Source: Methylacidiphilum caldifontis
GTDB taxonomy: Bacteria; Verrucomicrobiota; Verrucomicrobiia; Methylacidiphilales; CAMAQI01
Direction of reading: 5' to 3'
DNA length: 26,943 bases
Assembly: GCA_945860255.1 (NCBI GenBank)
Contig: CAMAQI010000010.1
Coordinates: 1 to 26,943 of the forward strand
The position numbers were made by a program, and so were the translations under genes. Shown piece after piece: positions 7,275 through 13,109 of the stretch (positions are counted from its first letter, which is position 1; each line of letters opens with the position of its first letter). The notes under the pieces were generated by a model. That model worked only from the letters and a program-made list of their open reading frames with translations. It was not told the DNA's origin and did no database searches.

Positions 7275-7401
7275 CGCCGCACCTTGGAAAAGATAGGGTA
7301 AGATGTCAAGGGCTTATCGGCTTTGATTTTTTATATTGAGCGCCCCGTTATTTCCATTGTCAAACAAGGCTATTCAAAGCTACTTTAGAGGAAATAAGCG
7401 T

Positions 7402-8289
7402 ATGAAAATCGTTACCGAACTTGCCTTAAGCTTAAAAAATTCGCCCCAAGTCAAACGATGGCTTGATGCCTTTTCAGAGACCGCTCAATTGCCTGTTTAT
7501 TTTGCCCCTGCTCCCTTTAAAGATTTGGGGATCATGGATCAAAAATACGCCAACCCGTTTTGTAAAATGGTCTCCGCAACCGAACGAGGCTGCGGCGAAT
7601 GTGCCTCTTTTCAAAAGAAAATGACGGAAAACACCCAATCGGAAAACTCTCAGTTTTGTGGTCATGGGTTGGTTGAAACCACGATCCCGATTCATTTCGA
7701 CTATCAACTCGTCGGCTATCTGCAGACCGGACATATTCGAATTCAGGAGCATCCTCAAAAGAGTTTAAAACGCCCCGCATGGCTCGATAAATCGCTTCAA
7801 GCAAAAGAACGGGTTCAACTCTCCGAATTTTACGAGGGAACCCCCACGCTCTCTCAACGTCAATACGACGATCGAATTGAGCTCTTAAAGATGATTGCCT
7901 CTCAAATTGAAATCTATGCGAAAGACTCCTCCGTCAAAGAAAAGGGGGAGACCTCAAAAATCGCCTTGGTGATCGACTATTTAAAAACGAATTTCAAAAA
8001 GAAAATCTCCCTCGAAACGATCTCGAAGAAAGTCGGGATCAGCCGTTTTTATCTTTGTAAGCTCTTTCTTAAAGAGACGGGGGTCAATCTTTTGGACTAT
8101 CTGAACGGGCTTCGCTTAGAAAATGCCAAATTACTCCTGCACGAAGGGAATCAAAAGATTGCCGAAATTGCCTTTGAATCCGGATTTCAATCGGTCCCCC
8201 ACTTCAATCAGGTCTTTAAAAAACGGGTCGGGGTTTCCCCGAAACAGTATTTAAAACAATTCCTCGTAACGACCAACGATCTCGATTAA
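7402..8289 (+). CDS. AraC-family regulator with an N-terminal PocR-type sensor domain
   Basis: This is a 295-residue transcription regulator. The N-terminal ~150 residues contain four cysteines spaced as in PocR ligand-binding domains (NPFCKMV, GCGEC, SQFCGHGL), followed by VETTIPIHFDYQLVGYLQTG. The C-terminal ~100 residues form the double helix-turn-helix of AraC proteins: ISLETISKKVGISRFYLCKLF, then IAEIAFESGFQSVPHFNQVFKK and GVSPKQYL. An upstream ATG at 7336 would add 22 residues. I prefer 7402 because AGAGGAAA precedes it. Family members sense small ligands (1,2-propanediol for PocR itself); the ligand here is unknown. It is divergent from fabG, and no adjacent catabolic operon reveals its target. 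Confidence 0.88.
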   Translation: MKIVTELALSLKNSPQVKRWLDAFSETAQLPVYFAPAPFKDLGIMDQKYANPFCKMVSATERGCGECASFQKKMTENTQSENSQFCGHGLVETTIPIHFDYQLVGYLQTGHIRIQEHPQKSLKRPAWLDKSLQAKERVQLSEFYEGTPTLSQRQYDDRIELLKMIASQIEIYAKDSSVKEKGETSKIALVIDYLKTNFKKKISLETISKKVGISRFYLCKLFLKETGVNLLDYLNGLRLENAKLLLHEGNQKIAEIAFESGFQSVPHFNQVFKKRVGVSPKQYLKQFLVTTNDLD

Positions 8290-8295
8290 ACGCGA

Positions 8296-8560
8296 AGCCA
8301 CTGCCCCCATGCAATAGGGAATGGCACCGTTGTGAAGCGAACTTAAAACATTCAAACAGAGATAAAGACATTGCCTCACGCAAAGGCGCAAAGCTTCCCA
8401 AGGTTCTCCCCGTAGGAATTTAGAAAAAAATCATTTGCCTTTCGGGCGGAACCTTGGGCAACTTCGCGGCTTCGTGTGAAAAACTGTATTTTGGTATTTT
8501 TCACAATCTCTTGGACGATAGATGTTTATATGTTTCAGAAAGTTTACTTCACGAGGAGAT
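8296..8560 (+). repeat. Repeat R1, plus-oriented copy
   Basis: This is a near-identical reverse complement of 2885-3150. It starts 7 nt after the AraC stop codon and runs into the 3' end of the next gene. The imperfect palindrome is CTTCCCAAGGTTCTCCCCG against CGGGCGGAACCTTGGGCAAC. Its right end, read on the minus strand as GTGAAGTAAAC, supplies the last two codons and the stop (Val-Lys-stop) of the small protein at 8544-8777. Confidence 0.88.
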
Positions 8561-8777
8561 TGAGCTGACTTCCGGGAGTGGAGTCTGTCGAAGAGCCCCC
8601 TTGGGCATTATAACCAGCTAAATCCGGAAGCTTTTCGATCAAAGGCAGAATCGCCGATTCCACGGCATCTTTCGATTTACCCAACGCAAAAGAAGCAACA
8701 GTGAAAGAGCCCGTTGATTCTGAAATCTGGGTCACTTGGCCGGCGGCATAGACACTTGCTGAGGAGGAAAAATCCAT
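8544..8777 (-). CDS. Small protein of unknown function, possibly YjfB-like
   Basis: This 77-residue protein starts MDFSSSASVYAAGQV, has a helical middle (ALGKSKDAVESAILPLIEKLPDL) and ends in a Gly/Ser-rich stretch finishing GSQLNLLVK. The layout, with an MD start, one amphipathic helix and a final G-x-L-N hydrophobic end, recalls YjfB-type putative motility proteins, but the similarity is by eye only. The final Val-Lys and the stop lie inside repeat R1, so insertion of the repeat may have rewritten the C terminus. No Shine-Dalgarno is visible. A TAATAA lies 7 nt before the ATG. Confidence 0.5.
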   Translation of the reverse strand: MDFSSSASVYAAGQVTQISESTGSFTVASFALGKSKDAVESAILPLIEKLPDLAGYNAQGGSSTDSTPGSQLNLLVK

Positions 8778-8861
8778 AATATTCTTATTATCGGCAACAA
8801 AGGACTGAAACTTAAGAAAATAATGGGGGCAACGACTCGAAAAGCTAATTTTTCAATAATT

Positions 8862-8948
8862 TCATAAACCAGAGTCGGAAGAGTTGATTCGATCTAAAAA
8901 CGACTCACCCCACAAATGAGTCTTAGTTCCGGCTAGTCTGGTTTATGA
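8862..8948. repeat. Inverted repeat enclosing a terminator hairpin
   Basis: The outer arms TCATAAACCAGA (8862-8873) and TCTGGTTTATGA (8937-8948) are perfectly complementary over 12 bp. The interior is about 63 nt. The size and the TCATAAA end resemble repeat R2, but the sequence differs. Confidence 0.7.
8896..8922 (-). terminator. Probable terminator of the mazEF-type module
   Basis: On the minus strand GACTCA / TGAGTC closes a 9 nt loop and is followed by GTTTTTAG, a short U-run. It lies about 40 nt past the toxin stop. Confidence 0.55.
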
Positions 8949-8960
8949 TTAAGAGAGCGG

Positions 8961-9290
8961 CTAAAAGAGACAGGCATCGAGAATGGATAGGACCTCCTCA
9001 ACAAAGTCCTCAGGGGCATTTTCGATAATTTGAAAGCGCCTTGCAACTAAATCGAGCGACTTTACTTGGTCGACCATGACAACCCCACTGAGCGTTGATG
9101 AGGGGGGCACAGGAACGTGAAACGGATTTCCTCGGTTTGTATTTGTGATCGGACAAACCATCGCCATGCCAGTGGCTTTATTAAAACTTTCTTTGCTGAT
9201 AACCAAGGCAGGTCTTCTGCCTTGCTGTTCATGCCCTGCCTGCAGATCAAAGGAAAGGATAACGAAATCGCCCTGTTTTGGAAATTTCAC
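8961..9290 (-). CDS. MazF/PemK-family mRNA interferase toxin
   Basis: This 109-residue protein has the PemK/MazF fold signature: QGDFVILSFD at the N terminus, GRRPALVIS (about 24-32), VCPITNT (45-51) and SGVVMVDQVKSLDLVARR (68-85). Such toxins cut RNA at short specific sequences. The start is GTG, 3 nt after the antitoxin stop, so expression is probably coupled to the antitoxin. Its length is normal and no key segment is missing. Cleavage specificity cannot be read from sequence. Confidence 0.92.
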   Translation of the reverse strand: MKFPKQGDFVILSFDLQAGHEQQGRRPALVISKESFNKATGMAMVCPITNTNRGNPFHVPVPPSSTLSGVVMVDQVKSLDLVARRFQIIENAPEDFVEEVLSILDACLF

Positions 9291-9293
9291 AAA

Positions 9294-9545
9294 TCACCAA
9301 ACTTCTTTTCCAACAGACTTTCCTGTATCAACCTCTCGACCTTTAGTCCCTTTGGGCATTTTTCTTACAAGTTCATCAATCGTATAACGTCCACGGATAG
9401 GTCTTTTTACGGGGATCAAGGAGATCCCTCCGTGGGCGGCCTTCATTTCAATATTTTCCCCAACATTCCATCCCACAATAGCGAGTAAAGATTTTGGAAT
9501 ACGAATGCCCTGACTGTGGCCCCATGCCTGGAGAGTGGTTTTCAT
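9294..9545 (-). CDS. MazE-like AbrB/SpoVT-fold antitoxin
   Basis: This 83-residue protein has an N-terminal swapped-hairpin DNA-binding domain (LQAWGHSQGIRIPKSLL, then ISLIPVKRP) and a C-terminal, mostly charged tail (RGRYTIDELVRKMPKGTKGREVD) that would bind and inhibit the toxin. It lies directly upstream of the toxin and, as in the family, should repress its own promoter. The predicted -10 box is only 6 nt from the ATG and no Shine-Dalgarno is present, which suggests a leaderless mRNA. Confidence 0.9.
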   Translation of the reverse strand: MKTTLQAWGHSQGIRIPKSLLAIVGWNVGENIEMKAAHGGISLIPVKRPIRGRYTIDELVRKMPKGTKGREVDTGKSVGKEVW

Positions 9546-9551
9546 TCAATT

Positions 9552-9580
9552 AATGTATAGCCCTTGTATATTCAAGTCAA
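9552..9580 (-). promoter_or_regulatory. Promoter of the mazEF-type module
   Basis: On the minus strand TTGACT (9575-9580), a 17 nt spacer and TACATT (9552-9557) are followed by 6 nt and the ATG. The spacer holds TATACAAGGGCTATAC, a doubled TATAC that may be an operator for the antitoxin. Confidence 0.55.
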
Positions 9581-9601
9581 ATCCGTTTTAAGAAAATTAA
9601 A

Positions 9602-9667
9602 CCTAGAAAAAGCAGAGATTAATTTTCATAAACTCCTCCATCCGTGGTATCTGTGTTATCCGTGGTT
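9602..9667 (-). repeat. Repeat R3, shortened copy
   Basis: The reverse complement begins AACCACGGATAACACAGATA and continues through GGAGGAGTTTATGAAAATTA to CTGCTTTTTCTAGG. The first ~55 bp match 12769-12825 almost base for base. The tail matches the far end of that copy, so this looks like an internal-deletion derivative. Confidence 0.8.
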
Positions 9668-9728
9668 AAATGGATTGCCGAATCTAGGTTAAAGTTAATC
9701 CATCTGCCCTGAAAATATCAGAGAGCCC

Positions 9729-9761
9729 CCTTGACGACTCCTGCCCGCTCTCCCAAGGGAG
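9729..9761 (+). repeat. Direct repeat R5, upstream of phd-vapC
   Basis: CCTTGACGACTCC, then GCTCTCCC-AA-GGGAG, which folds as the hairpin CTCCC/GGGAG. The same 13-mer and the same hairpin recur at 10545-10581, just past vapC. Confidence 0.75.
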
Positions 9762-9793
9762 TTCAATGGGAATAATCAAACACGAGGCGTTAT

Positions 9794-9822
9794 TTGACAT
9801 ATCGTATCACGCGTGTCACATT
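9794..9822 (+). promoter_or_regulatory. Promoter of phd-vapC
   Basis: A perfect -35 TTGACA (9794-9799), a 17 nt spacer and a weak -10 CACATT (9817-9822). The ATG follows after 6 nt (GATGAG, which could also serve as a weak ribosome site). TGACA...TGTCA forms a short dyad over the spacer, a possible operator. Confidence 0.5.
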
Positions 9823-9828
9823 GATGAG

Positions 9829-10113
9829 ATGAATGCCCTCCAAATTTCAATTCGAGAACTTCACTCGCACACAGGACGTTATGTTGAGAAAGCCTCAAGC
9901 GATCGACGAATCATCATCACTCACCGAGGAAAACCGGTCGCTGAGATCAAACCTTATTCTCAGCAAGAAAACCCCGAAATAAACAGATGGAGCAACCGTT
10001 ATTTAACCCCTGAATTTAGAAAGCTTCAAAAAGCAGGGGCATTTAAAATAACCGCCAAAACGGGAAATTCCACCGATTGGATTTCAGAGGAACGAGATCG
10101 AGAAATCCAATGA
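9829..10113 (+). CDS. Phd/YefM-family antitoxin
   Basis: This 94-residue protein starts MNALQISIRELHSHTGRYVEKA and continues with RRIIITHRGKPVAEIKPY, the N-terminal DNA-binding dimer domain of Phd/YefM antitoxins. The C-terminal ~45 residues (WSNRYLTPEFRKLQKAGAFK and onward) would wrap the toxin. An in-frame ATG at 9766 would add 21 residues but begins before the -35 box, so I use 9829. The stop overlaps the toxin start (ATGA), indicating translational coupling. It should repress its own promoter with the toxin as co-repressor, by analogy with the family. Confidence 0.9.
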   Translation: MNALQISIRELHSHTGRYVEKASSDRRIIITHRGKPVAEIKPYSQQENPEINRWSNRYLTPEFRKLQKAGAFKITAKTGNSTDWISEERDREIQ

Positions 10114-10541
10114 TCTATTTAGATACCTCCTACCTTTTCCGGCTCTACTTTGATGAGCCTGGAGCCGAGAGGGTCCGAAATCTCCTCGATTCCGGAAAAA
10201 CCCCCGCCTGCTCGATCCATGGACAAACAGAACTCATTGCGGCAGCCCATCGGAACTATCGAGAAAGTCGCCTTCCCCAGGCAACCTTTCGAGCGATCTT
10301 AAAACAAATTCAGTTAGACTCACAAACCGGACATCTCCTCTGGCTCCCCCTTCAACAAAAAACGATCGATCTCACTTTTTCAGCCTATTCAAAGGCCCCG
10401 CCGCACTTTTTTTTACGCGCCGCCGATGCCCTTCATCTTGCTTCTGCACGAGAAAATGGATTTAAAATCATTTACTCCAATGATAAGCGTCTTTTAGAAT
10501 CAGCTCCGCTCTTTGATTTAAAAGGAAAAAATATCATTTAG
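10110..10541 (+). CDS. VapC-type PIN-domain ribonuclease toxin
   Basis: This 143-residue PIN protein has the acidic metal-binding residues in place: D5 (YLDTSYLF), E41 (QTELIAA), D106 (RAADALHLASA) and D125 (YSNDKRL). PIN toxins cleave tRNA or rRNA with Mg2+. The start at 10110 overlaps the antitoxin stop by 4 nt. An in-frame ATG at 10077 lies inside the antitoxin gene and is less likely. Together with the Phd-like partner this is a mixed phd-vapC module, a common combination. It is flanked on both sides by repeat R5. Confidence 0.93.
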   Translation: MIYLDTSYLFRLYFDEPGAERVRNLLDSGKTPACSIHGQTELIAAAHRNYRESRLPQATFRAILKQIQLDSQTGHLLWLPLQQKTIDLTFSAYSKAPPHFFLRAADALHLASARENGFKIIYSNDKRLLESAPLFDLKGKNII

Positions 10542-10544
10542 CGA

Positions 10545-10581
10545 CCTTGACGACTCCCTAGGGCTCTCCCACAGAAGGGAG
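10545..10581 (+). repeat. Direct repeat R5, downstream of phd-vapC
   Basis: CCTTGACGACTCC (10545-10557), then GGGCTCTCCC-ACAGAA-GGGAG. It begins 4 nt after the vapC stop and ends on the base before the next start codon. The hairpin arms CTCCC/GGGAG equal those at 9750-9761. Confidence 0.75.
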
Positions 10582-11010
10582 ATGAAACGCTCTTTATCCC
10601 TTCTACTGCTCCTTCTTCCGCTGCTCGCAGAAGAGTCGATTGAAATTCAAAAACTCCCCTCTGGGGAGATTCAAATGAAGAAATCCGCCTCGATTTCTCC
10701 CCCATCTGCCCCCTCGGCTCCCTCCTCGGAACTGAAGATCGAGGTCCTCGATCTCACTGCTGTCCCTCCCGATCATCATCCGAAGATTGAAATCAATCCC
10801 TCTTCCCCATTGGAATCTCCCCGAAATACTCCGCCGCTCGTCGCCAGTGTCTCCTCTGAAAAGCAAGCCCTTCCGCCGATTCAAATTCGAATCCACGACG
10901 GGAAGGCCTTCGTCCGCTGGAAAGGGGAGGAGCAGGAAATCACCCTCGATCCCCAAGGTCGGTTTAATCTGAAAATGGATTCCGATAAAAATCGAATCGC
11001 TCAAAAATAA
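10582..11010 (+). CDS. Small exported proline-rich protein, unknown function
   Basis: This 142-residue protein has an obvious signal peptide (MKRSLSLLLLLLPLLA, cleavage likely after LLA). A Pro/Ser-rich low-complexity stretch follows (about 35-100). A more structured C-terminal part reads IQIRIHDGKAFVRWKGEEQEITLDPQ in two halves. There is no lipobox cysteine, so it is probably periplasmic. It is the first of three genes ending with a PilT-like ATPase, which suggests an envelope machine. The purine-rich GAAGGGAG directly abuts the ATG with no spacer and lies in a hairpin, an odd start arrangement. I do not recognise the family. Confidence 0.7.
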   Translation: MKRSLSLLLLLLPLLAEESIEIQKLPSGEIQMKKSASISPPSAPSAPSSELKIEVLDLTAVPPDHHPKIEINPSSPLESPRNTPPLVASVSSEKQALPPIQIRIHDGKAFVRWKGEEQEITLDPQGRFNLKMDSDKNRIAQK

Positions 11011-11041
11011 ATTTTTTTACTTTATCATTTTTGCGACTTCT

Positions 11042-11134
11042 TACATAAATCGGTCAAAGACTGAAACCAAGAATATCTCCTCAATGAAAATAGACTCTCC
11101 CTCATTTCAATCCCATTGAATTCCGATTTATGAA
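11042..11134 (+). repeat. Repeat R2, copy carrying the start codon of the next gene
   Basis: The arms are ACATAAATCGG and CCGATTTATG. The interior begins GGTCAAAGACTGAAACCAAG and contains the inner pair TCAATG / CATTGA. It aligns throughout with 18601-18692. The ATG at 11130 lies within the right arm. Confidence 0.85.
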
Positions 11135-11627
11135 CCGATCTGCTTTCCCTCAATCGATTCTCCTCGCGACTCTCTTTCTGGGAGCGCTACACGCTATCGA
11201 GATTCCAGTCAAAGATCTCACTCAAGATTCCTCACAAAATGCAACCCCTCCCATTCCCCGCGCAATTCCGGTGACTCCTCAAAAGGCCTCGCCCCCTCCC
11301 TCGGCGCCCACTTCCCCTCCATCTGCGGTCAAACTAGAGCTCGCGCTCCGAGAAATTCAACTCCTGCGCAAAGCGGCCCAAAAAGCAGGGGGTGATCTGG
11401 AAATCACTCTCCGTCCCACGGGAGGAATCACCGCTGCTGATCTGATTCTCCCCCTCGCTCAAAGTGGTGCTTTCGAAATTAAACCGGGGCAAGCTCCGGG
11501 ATCAATCCGTGTCCAATCGAAACTGCCATCAGACTCCCTCCCCACAGCCAAACCCCTTCGAGAACCATCCACGCCGCCTTCTCTCTCTCCAAAATCGGAA
11601 CCGATCCCCACTCTCATTTTAAAATAA
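11130..11627 (+). CDS. Small exported proline-rich protein, unknown function
   Basis: This 165-residue protein has a signal peptide (RSAFPQSILLATLFLGALHA, cleavage after HA). Two Pro/Ser-rich stretches (about 40-68 and 133-160) surround a structured middle (KLELALREIQLLRKAAQKAG, then LEITLRPTGGITAADLILPL). It has no cysteine and is probably periplasmic. The ATG lies in the right arm of repeat R2 and has no visible Shine-Dalgarno, so translation may depend on structure, or the gene may have been re-started by the repeat. The ATPase gene follows after 8 nt. The proline-rich layout is shared with the protein at 10582-11010, although the sequences differ. Confidence 0.7.
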   Translation: MNRSAFPQSILLATLFLGALHAIEIPVKDLTQDSSQNATPPIPRAIPVTPQKASPPPSAPTSPPSAVKLELALREIQLLRKAAQKAGGDLEITLRPTGGITAADLILPLAQSGAFEIKPGQAPGSIRVQSKLPSDSLPTAKPLREPSTPPSLSPKSEPIPTLILK

Positions 11628-11635
11628 GGAACCTT

Positions 11636-12703
11636 ATGAGCGTCGTTGACAAATACCTGAATGATGAAGAATTAATTCAATCGATGACCGATATGCGGCT
11701 GCAGGTCGGACTCCCCCCCTTTATTAATATCAACTGCCGTTGGATGCCTCATCCCAAACTCAAAGCGGCGATGACAGAACAGGAGATGATCGATTTCGTG
11801 AGCGAAACCCATCGCGTGAATGTTGAAGGAGACCTCAAAGACTCGAAGAGCGTCGATTTTTGCTTCGATGCGATGATCGGCGGAATCCCGCATCGATTCC
11901 GAGGACATCAAAGTGAAAACTATCGCGGAGTCGCTCTCGATATCCGTATTTTACGCTCTGCGATCGACCCCTTAACCGCGCTGGGATTTCCCGCCTCTCT
12001 CGGATCAGAACTCTTTTCGAAAAAGAGCGGCCTCGTCATCATTGGCGGACCGACTGGAAGCGGAAAATCGACCACCCTTGCCTCCCTCGTTCGTGCTTTT
12101 GCGGAGCGTTATCCCGGTTCGCACATCGTCTCCTTAGAGGACCCCGTCGAATATGTTTTTAATTGGGAGCAAAGTCTCATCTCCCAAAAGCATGTCGGCT
12201 ACCATGTCGAAAACTGGAGCGAGGGAATCTATAAAGCAAAACGGGAAAAACCGAACCTGATCATCATCGGAGAGGTGCGAACTCCCGAAGCGATTCAAGC
12301 GGCGGTCGATGCCGCCTGCAGCGGGCATATGGTGATGACGACGATGCATGCCGACCGTATCCCTCGTGTCCTGGATGCCCTCGTCGATAATCATCCTCAG
12401 GAGATGGCACGCTCGATCCAAACCAAACTCAGCTACATGCTCCGGGGAGTAATCTGTCAAACCTTGGTCCCCACTCAAACCGACCTTGAGAGCTTTGCAC
12501 GTCCGACTCTCGTTTATGAGATCCTTGCCAACGAAAACACCCCCGTTCAAAGCACCTTACTCCACGGCACATGGGCGAGCTTCGAGGTAAAATCGATCGA
12601 AGATCAAAAAAGCGTCAGCAAATCGTGGGAGAAACGAGTCCTCGAACTGGAAACCTCCGGCCAAATCAGTCACGAAACGGCCCAATTTTTGAAATTGAAA
12701 TAG
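11636..12703 (+). CDS. PilT/GspE-superfamily secretion or pilus ATPase
   Basis: This 355-residue protein is PilT-like in length and layout. The N-terminal domain carries RLQVGLPPFININ (21-33). Then come Walker A GGPTGSGKST (137-146), the Asp box SLEDPVE (166-172), Walker B LIIIGEVR (208-215), the His box GHMVMTTMHAD (230-240) and GVICQTLVP near residue 275. These hexameric ATPases power pilus retraction or assembly, or type II/IV secretion, at the inner membrane. The AIRAE motif of true PilT is not evident and the N-terminal domain is unusual, so I do not name it pilT. It follows two small exported proteins after 8 nt, suggesting one functional unit, but no pilin, secretin or PilC-like gene is nearby. 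Confidence 0.85.
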   Translation: MSVVDKYLNDEELIQSMTDMRLQVGLPPFININCRWMPHPKLKAAMTEQEMIDFVSETHRVNVEGDLKDSKSVDFCFDAMIGGIPHRFRGHQSENYRGVALDIRILRSAIDPLTALGFPASLGSELFSKKSGLVIIGGPTGSGKSTTLASLVRAFAERYPGSHIVSLEDPVEYVFNWEQSLISQKHVGYHVENWSEGIYKAKREKPNLIIIGEVRTPEAIQAAVDAACSGHMVMTTMHADRIPRVLDALVDNHPQEMARSIQTKLSYMLRGVICQTLVPTQTDLESFARPTLVYEILANENTPVQSTLLHGTWASFEVKSIEDQKSVSKSWEKRVLELETSGQISHETAQFLKLK

Positions 12704-13109
12704 AAGCCACTGAGTTATCCGCAGATGCCGCAGATTTTCGCAGATCAACTCAATTCAAAATCATTTTTAACCACGGATAACACAGATACCACGGATGGAG
12801 GAGTTTATGAGAATTAATCTCCGTTTTTCTCTTCACCCAAAAGGTGAACGTGCAATTTTCCCTAAACTATTGGAAATCCGTGTGATCCGTGATATCCGTG
12901 GTTCCAACTGCTTTTTTTAGGATTAGTTTTATTGAATTTTGTTTTGAAAAATGAATCGAATTTTCCTCCGTTACCCTCCGTCCTCTATAAATCTCTTTCT
13001 TTTGATTCATCTTTTTTGGATTGAAAACTCTCTGCGTCTCAGCGTCTCCGCGCGAGGCACTCCCCCTGCATTTTAAATGAATTTGACTTGGCGGTTAACC
13101 CTCTCTTTC
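12704..13109. other. 406 bp gene-free region made of repeat words
   Basis: From left to right it contains CGCAGAT words (ATCCGCAGATGCCGCAGATT and following, 12718-12745), the R3 element (12769-12903), a CCTCCGTTACCCTCCGTCC word (about 12964-12982) like that at 303-321, and CTCTGCGTCTCAGCGTCTCC (about 13031-13050). No gene is supported. Confidence 0.6.
12769..12903 (+). repeat. Repeat R3, full copy with terminal inverted repeats
   Basis: The left end is AACCACGGATAACACAGAT then ACCACGGAT. The right end, read in reverse complement, is AACCACGGATATCACGGAT then CACACGGAT. The two 28 bp ends match at 24 positions. The tail GTTCCAACTGCTTTTTTTAG (12902-12920) recurs at about 18764-18783. A 41-codon open frame (12795-12920) runs through it but is regarded as fortuitous. 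Confidence 0.8.

Noticed and set aside
11042..12703. Similarity of order to the Dot/Icm dotD-dotC-dotB genes (two small exported proteins, then an ATPase)
   Set aside because: The small proteins lack lipobox cysteines and DotC/DotD-like sequence, and no other dot gene is present.
12795..12920. 41-codon open frame through repeat R3 with an in-frame end IRVIRDIRGSNCFF
   Set aside because: It follows the periodic ATCCGTG words of the repeat; the other copies do not keep the frame intact.
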